Of a DNA stretch of 64,000 bases, positions 58,814 to 64,000 are shown one piece after another. The position numbers and the translations under genes are program-made. The DNA comes from Streptomyces cinnamoneus (GTDB taxonomy: Bacteria; Actinomycetota; Actinomycetes; Streptomycetales; Streptomycetaceae). The stretch's first letter is position 1, and every line of letters starts with the position of its first letter. The stretch covers positions 4,399,001 through 4,463,000 of the forward strand of contig NZ_PKFQ01000001.1 in NCBI RefSeq assembly GCF_002939475.1, given 5' to 3'. The notes under the pieces were generated by a model. It was not told the DNA's origin. It ran no database searches and saw nothing but the letters and a program-made list of their open reading frames with translations.

Positions 58814-59253
58814 TACGGTTTGCGTCTCGCCTTCTCGTTGGGGACCTGCACGCGCGGGCGCCGCTTCTTGGGCAGGTTGGAGGCCCGGGTGAGGATGAAC
58901 AGGCCCTCCATGGCTCCGACCTGCACCTCGAACTCGTTGCCGAACTTGTCCTTGCGGACGGCGGTGTAGCCGGAGCGGCCGAACTCGATCGAGGCCGCGG
59001 AGTTCGCATAGCTCTCGGCGGGGGCCTCGGGCCGGTTGGAGGTGTTCGAGTCGGCGAGGATGACGTACTTGTCGACGTCGCCTTCGTCGAGCTCGATGTG
59101 CGCGATGCCCTCGGCGCGGTGGGCCATGAGGAGCTCCTCGGCCCGGACGCCGATCTCGAACGCCTTGGCCTCCAGGGCGGCCTGCACCCCTTCGTTCAGG
59201 GCGAGGGCCTTCTCGAACTTCCGGCCGCGCACACTGGCGTAGAGGTAAGCCAT
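58813..59253 (-). CDS. Head-tail joining (neck) protein, DUF5403-like
   Basis: A 146-residue basic protein. The N-terminal helix (VQAALEAKAFEIGVRAEELL) and a central EFGRSGYTAV region match DUF5403-type neck proteins of actinophages. The end is strongly basic (KKRRPRVQVPNEKARRK). Its ATG shares one base with the previous stop. It acts between connector and tail terminator. Confidence 0.7.
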   Translation of the reverse strand: MAYLYASVRGRKFEKALALNEGVQAALEAKAFEIGVRAEELLMAHRAEGIAHIELDEGDVDKYVILADSNTSNRPEAPAESYANSAASIEFGRSGYTAVRKDKFGNEFEVQVGAMEGLFILTRASNLPKKRRPRVQVPNEKARRKP

Positions 59254-59588
59254 CAGGGGCGCTCCCGGATGTCGATGCCCCAGTGCCGGGTGCGGCGCGA
59301 TCCGTGGTGGTAGGCGGGAGGGGAGACGATGTCCCACTGCCGGCCGTCGAACTCCACGCGGGACCACAGGGTCACGTCGCTCAGGGCAGGGTCGACGAGC
59401 ATGCGGACGATGTTGATCTGCTGCTGGCCGGGCACCTCGGCCTTCGAGGAGCGTTGGGGGATGAACGCGGCCCGCACCTCATGCGGTCCGTCGCCGTCCG
59501 CGACGAGGACCTCGTTGCCGCGCTTGTCGGTGACCGTGGTGGTCTTCCAGATCCGGGCCTTCTGGCCGCGCCTGCGCTGCACGCTCAC
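59253..59588 (-). CDS. Head closure-like protein
   Basis: A 111-residue beta-rich protein (ARIWKTTTVTDKRGNEVLVA, VTLWSRVEFDGRQWDIVSPP) resembling head-closure proteins that plug the connector. GTG 59588 overlaps the upstream stop as GTGA and the end overlaps the next start. Position in the neck block supports the call; sequence alone does not prove it. Confidence 0.7.
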   Translation of the reverse strand: MSVQRRRGQKARIWKTTTVTDKRGNEVLVADGDGPHEVRAAFIPQRSSKAEVPGQQQINIVRMLVDPALSDVTLWSRVEFDGRQWDIVSPPAYHHGSRRTRHWGIDIRERP

Positions 59589-60040
59589 CAGGGCCCCCGG
59601 TCGTCGGAGAAGAGGGGGAAACGGTCCCCGGCGTAGTCGACGGGGACGAAGCCGCCTGCGCCGGGGCGGATCTTGGAGTCCCAGGCGCTGATGGCGACGC
59701 TGGACAGGCCGGGCTTGCGTCCGCCGAGCTCGGCCAGGAGGCGGATCTCCTCGCGGGTGAAGTAGACGGTTCCGGCGTCCCGGCCGATGTCCGACCAGGC
59801 CAGCGTCTCGTCGCCCGCGCGGGACTGGGTGTAGCCGCCGGGGTTGCGCAGGTAGCGGGCCGCGGCCTTGAGGACGAGCGTCTTCACCAGGCGGGGTGCC
59901 TTGTCGGCGGGCCAGTCCCGGCCGTACTCGGCCGCCAGGTCCGAGGCGTCCTCCAGCGCCGTAGCGGCGATGCGCAGTTCGTCCTCGTCGAGCTCCCAGT
60001 CGAGGCGGCCCTTGAGCTCGGCGACAGTGGCGTACGCCAT
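59585..60040 (-). CDS. Head-tail connector protein (gp6-like adaptor)
   Basis: A 151-residue protein. MAYATVAELKGRLDWELDED and a helical bundle (ATALEDASDLAAEYGRDWPA, KTLVLKAAARYLRNPGGYTQ) match HK97 gp6-type adaptors that ring the portal. It is the first gene after the capsid. The C-terminal 60 residues are less conserved. Confidence 0.85.
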   Translation of the reverse strand: MAYATVAELKGRLDWELDEDELRIAATALEDASDLAAEYGRDWPADKAPRLVKTLVLKAAARYLRNPGGYTQSRAGDETLAWSDIGRDAGTVYFTREEIRLLAELGGRKPGLSSVAISAWDSKIRPGAGGFVPVDYAGDRFPLFSDDRGPW

Positions 60041-60067
60041 GGCGAGCCTCCTTTCGGGCAGGGCCCG

Positions 60068-60099
60068 GCAGGGGCCAGCTCAGGCGGGCTGGCCCCTGC
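60068..60099 (-). terminator. Hairpin after the major capsid gene
   Basis: GCAGGGGCCAGC (60068-60079) pairs with GCTGGCCCCTGC (60088-60099) in the 68-bp gap after the capsid gene. Partial termination here would yield more capsid than connector transcript. Confidence 0.7.
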
Positions 60100-60108
60100 A
60101 CTCGGGGG

Positions 60109-61170
60109 TTAGGCGTTGGCCGGGTCGGTCTCCGGCTTCATGCCGGCCGGGGTCCACACCTTCGCGTCGGACACGCCGGTGATCTTGGCGAGCTCGGAGC
60201 CGGCGGCCGGGTAGTCGCTCTTGCCGTCGAGGGTGAGCTTGATGCCGCGCACGAAGTGCTCCTGGGTGGAGATGATCTCCTTCTCGGCCACGTCGTCCCA
60301 GCCGACCAGGATGTCCGTCACCGACCGGAACCCGTTGTAGGTGTTTACGACCGAGCGGTCCTGGAGGTACAGGGAGTCGTAGTCGCGAATCCACCGCAGG
60401 GCGATGCCCTCGAAGCTGGTGGTTGCACCGTAGGGGACGGACTGCGGCACGGACGGGGCGCCAGAGAGGAAGATGAACGCCGAGCTGGCGAACGCGTACG
60501 CGGTGTCGGCCGGGATGGTCTGGTCGACGACGATGCGGAAGCCCATGCGGTCGCCGAGCGACGCGGTCCGCAGGGCGGACTCGGCCTCGGCATCACCGAT
60601 GTTCTGGGCCAGGTTCAGCTTGTCGTCGTTCAGCAGGGCGCTCTCGAAGTCGGAGCCGACCAGCAGGTAGCGGCCTTCCTTCGGCGCGTGGAACGCGTTG
60701 AGGACCCGGCGCGCCTCAATCAGCGCGGCCCGGAGGTTCTGCTGGGCGTTGCCGATCGTCGCGTTGTAGGTCTGACCGGTCAGCGTCTTGACGGCCCGGC
60801 GCTGGAGACCGCGCGCGACGGCCTTGACCTGCGGACGGAGCAGGGTCGACCACTGGTCGATGTCGAAGTCATTCTGCTCATCCGTGAGCTTGATCGCGCT
60901 GTACGAGTTGCCGCCGAACGACACGGCGATCTTCCGCTCGGCGTACTCGTCGAACTGGATCGGCGCCGAGCGGTCGTTGCGCCACGCATAGTCGTGGAAC
61001 GGCAGGATGCCTTCCACCTTCATGCTGATGGTGTCGTTGTCGGCACCCTTGAACTGGTCTATGCCCTGCTTCTGGAACAGGTTGGGGATCAGGAGCTCCT
61101 GCTCCAGCATCCCGACAGCGGTGTTGACGAGCTTCTGCGGCTTGACGACCTGGTGCTGGTTGGTAGGCAA
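60109..61170 (-). CDS. Major capsid protein (HK97 fold)
   Basis: A 353-residue capsid protein. LVNTAVGMLEQELLIPNLFQ, FHDYAWRNDRSAPIQFDEYA and IRDYDSLYLQDRSVVNTYNG are typical of the encapsulin-like/HK97 capsids of actinophages. It begins at TTG 61170 with GGAG 12 nt before it. Hairpins lie on both sides. It is the most abundant virion protein, so the weak start and long spacer are notable. Confidence 0.93.
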   Translation of the reverse strand: MPTNQHQVVKPQKLVNTAVGMLEQELLIPNLFQKQGIDQFKGADNDTISMKVEGILPFHDYAWRNDRSAPIQFDEYAERKIAVSFGGNSYSAIKLTDEQNDFDIDQWSTLLRPQVKAVARGLQRRAVKTLTGQTYNATIGNAQQNLRAALIEARRVLNAFHAPKEGRYLLVGSDFESALLNDDKLNLAQNIGDAEAESALRTASLGDRMGFRIVVDQTIPADTAYAFASSAFIFLSGAPSVPQSVPYGATTSFEGIALRWIRDYDSLYLQDRSVVNTYNGFRSVTDILVGWDDVAEKEIISTQEHFVRGIKLTLDGKSDYPAAGSELAKITGVSDAKVWTPAGMKPETDPANA

Positions 61171-61199
61171 GGGGTTCTGTAACTCCGGGGGCGTAGAAA

Positions 61200-61226
61200 A
61201 GCCCCCGGTCAGCGGACCTGGGGGCT
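61200..61226 (-). terminator. Hairpin between scaffold and capsid genes
   Basis: AGCCCCC-GGTC (61200-61210) pairs with GACC-T-GGGGGCT (61215-61226), one bulged base, in the 79-bp leader of the capsid gene. It may be an attenuator or a processing site that stabilises capsid mRNA. Confidence 0.55.
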
Positions 61227-61249
61227 AGGGGGAACGTTTCTTCAAGGCG

Positions 61250-61720
61250 CTAGATGCGGCGGGAGCGGCGCGCGAGCTTGCGCGGGTCCATCTCCCCGTC
61301 GTCCTCGTCAGACGGGTTCAGGCCGCCGCCCAGGGACTCGGGGGCCGGCGGCGCGAGGAAGGACCGGAGCGACTTCGCGTCGGCCTCCAGCTCCTCGACG
61401 GTCGCGCCGCGAAGCCGGGCCGCGAGCGCCTCGGGCAGCTCGAAGCGGCGGGCGACCTGGGCGACCACGAGGGAGTGCTCCAGCTCGGCGTTCTTCGCCT
61501 TCACTTCGGCGAGCGCAGACTCGAACTCCTCCGGGCTCTTGGCCTCGGTCAGTCGCGTCTCAGCGTCACGCAGGCGTGTGCGATACGACGCAGCCTCAGT
61601 GCGAACCTTCGACAGCTCCTTGCGAGCCCAGTCTGGGAGTTCGTCCTCCGGCGACGGGGCGGGCGGGGGCTGCTCGTCGGGCTTGGTCTCGTCGGTGGGG
61701 TCAGTGTTCTGCTCAGACAC
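61250..61720 (-). CDS. Capsid scaffolding protein
   Basis: A 156-residue acidic, highly helical protein. A Pro-rich acidic start (DETKPDEQPPPAPSPEDELP) precedes a coiled-coil (SYRTRLRDAETRLTEAKSPE) and a basic C-terminus (DPRKLARRSRRI), which would bind the inner capsid surface. This layout and position before the capsid gene mark a scaffold. GTG 61720 is 7 nt after GGAGG and 2 bp after the MuF-like stop. Confidence 0.88.
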   Translation of the reverse strand: MSEQNTDPTDETKPDEQPPPAPSPEDELPDWARKELSKVRTEAASYRTRLRDAETRLTEAKSPEEFESALAEVKAKNAELEHSLVVAQVARRFELPEALAARLRGATVEELEADAKSLRSFLAPPAPESLGGGLNPSDEDDGEMDPRKLARRSRRI

Positions 61721-61722
61721 GG

Positions 61723-62853
61723 TCACGCCTCCTGGGCTGTGGTGGTCGGTGGCCGCGCCGCCTGGGCTTCGGCCTGGTGGTGTGCGCGCTGCTGGGCTCG
61801 CAGGAAGCGGCGCCACGCGTTCAGCGCGCCCCTGCCGCTGTAGCCTTTGGTGACTTCCGGCCACAGCGCCTGGTACTGCCGGTTCAGCTCGAACAGGCCG
61901 CTGCCGTCGAACTGGTCGCGGCGGAAGACCGGCTCCGCGTAGCAGTGGCAGTGGTCGTGGAAGAGGTCGCCGTCCTTGTAGGTGGCGGACCGCTCGCTCT
62001 TGTAGGCGACTCCACGGCTGATCAACATCGCGCAGAAGCCGCACGGGGTGCCGGTGCGGGACAGCCGCACATACCCGAGGGCCCGGCGGTCGCGGCTGGT
62101 GTGGTTCCAGATCGCCGACCGGCCGCCGTTCATCGCGACCCGGGAGGCGGCCCCGGCCTGCTGGGCGCCCGCCTGGCGGTGGGCCTCCTCACGCTGCCGG
62201 TCCGCGTCCCTGGCGGCCTGCTGGTTGTCGACCTGCGCCAGCCGCTTGTCGAGGTTGCGGGTGCCGAGCGCGTCGAGGACGGTACGGAGTTCCTCCTCCG
62301 CCTCCCGCTCGATCCGCTCCTCGTCGTCGCGAAGGCCCTCCAACTCCTCGACGAGGATGCGCTCCCAGTCCTCCGCGTGGTCGTCGAGCTGGTGCTCGTC
62401 ACCGTTCTGCGGTGCCTCCCGGGCGGCGTCTGCGGTGCGGCTGGCCTGCTCGCTGACCGGCTGGTCGGCCGCCTTGTCCGGGCGGGCGGAGCCGTCGGTG
62501 GACGGGGCCGGGGCGGGCACCTCGTAGGTGCCGGCCAGGGTGGCGAACTGGCGCCGCAGGTCGCCGAGCGTCACCGTCGAGGGCTCCGGGTGGTACGGGT
62601 CGGCGACCGTCGTACCGGTCTGGAGCGCGCGGGCCAGGCGGTAGTAGGCGCGGGCCAGGTCGCGGGCCATGCGCCTGCGGCCCATCACCAGCGTGATCGC
62701 CCGACGCAGCCAGCCCGGCGCCGTAGCCGCGCGTTGCGCGGCCGGGACCTCCGACCAGAGCTTGAACGCCTCGGCGGTGGTCTCGACGCCGATCTGGCTC
62801 AGGGCGAGGTGGAACGCCTCGGCCGCCTGGTCGGCTTCGGCCTGCCGCTTCAC
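61723..62853 (-). CDS. MuF-like minor capsid protein
   Basis: A 376-residue minor capsid protein. The N-terminal half is helical. The C-terminal region has TGTPCGFCAMLISRGVAYKS and FHDHCHCYAEPVF, the Cys/His cluster of the VG15/MuF family that lies at the portal vertex. The GTG start overlaps the portal stop as GTGA. Roles in packaging and DNA delivery are known for the family. Confidence 0.88.
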   Translation of the reverse strand: MKRQAEADQAAEAFHLALSQIGVETTAEAFKLWSEVPAAQRAATAPGWLRRAITLVMGRRRMARDLARAYYRLARALQTGTTVADPYHPEPSTVTLGDLRRQFATLAGTYEVPAPAPSTDGSARPDKAADQPVSEQASRTADAAREAPQNGDEHQLDDHAEDWERILVEELEGLRDDEERIEREAEEELRTVLDALGTRNLDKRLAQVDNQQAARDADRQREEAHRQAGAQQAGAASRVAMNGGRSAIWNHTSRDRRALGYVRLSRTGTPCGFCAMLISRGVAYKSERSATYKDGDLFHDHCHCYAEPVFRRDQFDGSGLFELNRQYQALWPEVTKGYSGRGALNAWRRFLRAQQRAHHQAEAQAARPPTTTAQEA

Positions 62854-64000
62854 GCCGCCACCGGGGCGGGCCGGGCGGCCGGCTCAGGCGTTGCCCGCTT
62901 GAGCGCACTGGCCAACTGGCCGACCGAGTCGTCCTGTTCGGCCTTGTGCTCCCAGTCCTCCAGCTCGGTCTGGGTGACCCCGGGCACGCGCGCCCACAGG
63001 CCGCGAGCCGGGATGCCGAGCTGTTCGCGGAGCTTGCCGAGCGCGTCGGCGGACTGCGCGAGGCTGCGGGACTCCATGTCGCGCCACATGACCTCGCCCC
63101 GGTAGTCCCCAGCGGAGGCGATGTGCCCGGACAGCTCAGCCGCGAGACGGAAGACCCTCTCCCACGACTCGCCGAACGCGACGCGGAACTCCGCGATCTT
63201 CCTGCTCAGGGCAGTCTCGGCTGCCAGGAGGGCCTCGGCGCTCAAGTTGGCGATCTGGCCCAGGAGATGGTGCGGCGGGGTCTGGGAGACGGCACTCAGG
63301 TGCCGCACGGACATGTCGATCGAGTCGATGAACCCCTGCAACGGTGTCTCGTCCAGCGAGCCGAACCGCACGTCCGGGTCCTCGGCGAACAAGAACCGCT
63401 TCGCGTTGTGGTTGATCGGCAACGGCACGGGGTTGCCGGCCGCGTCCAGAACCGGCTCGCCCGTCTCCGGGTCGCGCTGGATCGGTGGCGCCATGCCGGA
63501 GACCGTCCGCACCTTGGTAGACCCGTAGGTCTGCGCGAGGAGCAGGTCGAAGACGCTCTGGTTGATGCGGTCCTGGAGGGCGATCATCGGCTCGATCACG
63601 CCGACGGTGCGGCCCTCCAGGTCGACCGAGGCGGCGAAGCGGGTGACCGGGCATTCGCTCGCGCCGTGCCGCCGCAGATCCGAGACGGTGACGCTGTCCG
63701 GGTCGTCCAGCGACAGGAAGCGCACCACATACTCGCTGCGGGCATCCCACAGCCGGGCCCGGCCCGGGTCGTCGCCCATCGGCCAGGTCACGACCGTCAA
63801 CGCCGCGAAGGGCGTCTCGTCGTTGGCCGGGTCCTCGAACAGCGCGGCCGTCCGCAGCGCGGACAGGCCCTTCGTACGGACCTGCCCGTTGCGGGCCCGC
63901 TCGGTCAGCGTGAAGCTGTGGCCGTACGTCAGCGCGCCCCGGTACACCGCGGCCTGCCGCGCGTCGAGCCGACTGCGCTGCCAGTGCTCCCACTCCACGG
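62850..64000 (-). CDS. Portal protein, 5' end outside the window
   Basis: At least 383 residues of an SPP1 gp6-type portal. VVRFLSLDDPDSVTVSDLRR, IEPMIALQDRINQSVFDLLL and SVRHLSAVSQTPPHHLLGQI are typical portal signatures. The dodecameric portal is the DNA gate at one capsid vertex. The N-terminus continues beyond 64000; the apparent Met at 63998 is unlikely to be the start. Terminase should lie further right. Confidence 0.9.
   Translation of the reverse strand, partial: VEWEHWQRSRLDARQAAVYRGALTYGHSFTLTERARNGQVRTKGLSALRTAALFEDPANDETPFAALTVVTWPMGDDPGRARLWDARSEYVVRFLSLDDPDSVTVSDLRRHGASECPVTRFAASVDLEGRTVGVIEPMIALQDRINQSVFDLLLAQTYGSTKVRTVSGMAPPIQRDPETGEPVLDAAGNPVPLPINHNAKRFLFAEDPDVRFGSLDETPLQGFIDSIDMSVRHLSAVSQTPPHHLLGQIANLSAEALLAAETALSRKIAEFRVAFGESWERVFRLAAELSGHIASAGDYRGEVMWRDMESRSLAQSADALGKLREQLGIPARGLWARVPGVTQTELEDWEHKAEQDDSVGQLASALKRATPEPAARPAPVAA

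Larger units (their letters stand above)
37600..64000 (-). mobile_element. Siphovirus prophage, right part outside the window
   Basis: From 37.6 kb rightward nearly every gene is on the minus strand, in the order of a tailed phage read leftward: portal, MuF-like, scaffold, capsid, connectors, tail, tape measure, tail tip, lysis, then recombination/replication. No integrase, terminase or clear repressor is in the window. The left boundary could instead be at 29.2 kb, making 29.2-37.6 kb prophage cargo. Structural genes show no breaks. Confidence 0.9.

Noticed and set aside
29177..64000. Integrase, excisionase, terminase or tRNA attachment site
   Set aside because: I looked for tyrosine or serine recombinase motifs, large terminase motifs and tRNA-like cloverleaves on both strands and saw none I could support.

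Overview
The window is high-GC actinobacterial DNA with Streptomyces-type coding: GTG/TTG starts, GTGA/ATGA overlaps, and typical families such as a WhiB-like protein, DUF1707, DUF4245, DUF397/DUF5753, SpoIIE-type phosphatase and polyphosphate glucokinase. From memory, the gene order ahpD-ahpC-oxyR ... fumC, class I fumarase, DUF1707, wblI, glpX ... xseBA, ispH, ppgK, ychF matches the core chromosome of Streptomyces coelicolor and relatives. It has three parts.

Region 1 (1-29255) is core chromosome. It holds the peroxide-stress unit ahpDC/oxyR, and a translationally coupled PadR-ABC-FtsX export operon with a large palindrome over its promoter. It also holds an SPFH/ribbon-helix-helix pair, a class A penicillin-binding protein, a SpoIIE-like phosphatase/anti-sigma fusion, two unrelated fumarases flanking a secreted lipase-lectin, and DUF1707, wblI and glpX. 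A nitroreductase, exonuclease VII, an APC permease, ispH, ppgK and ychF complete it. Rho-independent hairpins separate most convergent pairs.

Region 2 (about 29.2-37.6 kb) is an accessory segment after ychF. It begins with TGACCTG/GTGCTGAC repeats and an AT-richer, gene-poor stretch. A membrane-anchored Pro-rich protein follows. Next comes a compact leftward operon: radical SAM enzyme, two adjacent divergent DEDD-exonuclease-fold proteins that both appear to lack a catalytic acid, a P-loop nucleotide-kinase-like protein, and a NUDIX hydrolase. I know of no described system with this composition, and it is the best candidate here for an undescribed one. Beside it is a Streptomyces regulatory set: two RsbW-like ATPases, a DUF5753 helix-turn-helix regulator and a DUF397 protein, with TTCGCGCGAA palindromes in the divergent promoter.

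Region 3 (about 37.6 kb to the right edge) is a siphovirus prophage, almost all on the minus strand. Read leftward it runs portal (cut by the edge), MuF-like protein, scaffold, TTG-started major capsid, connectors, major tail protein, frameshifted tail chaperones, tape measure, tail tip proteins, collagen-like and HxH-rich fibers, endolysin with an apparent CTG start, and holin. A regulatory hub lies at 45.7-46.8 kb. The early genes follow: RecB-like nuclease, RecA-fold ATPase, PD-(D/E)XK nuclease, primase in two overlapping pieces, metallophosphoesterase, and a sigma-like pair. No integrase or terminase is in the window, so the left boundary (near 29.2 or near 37.6 kb) is not fixed. The structural genes look intact.
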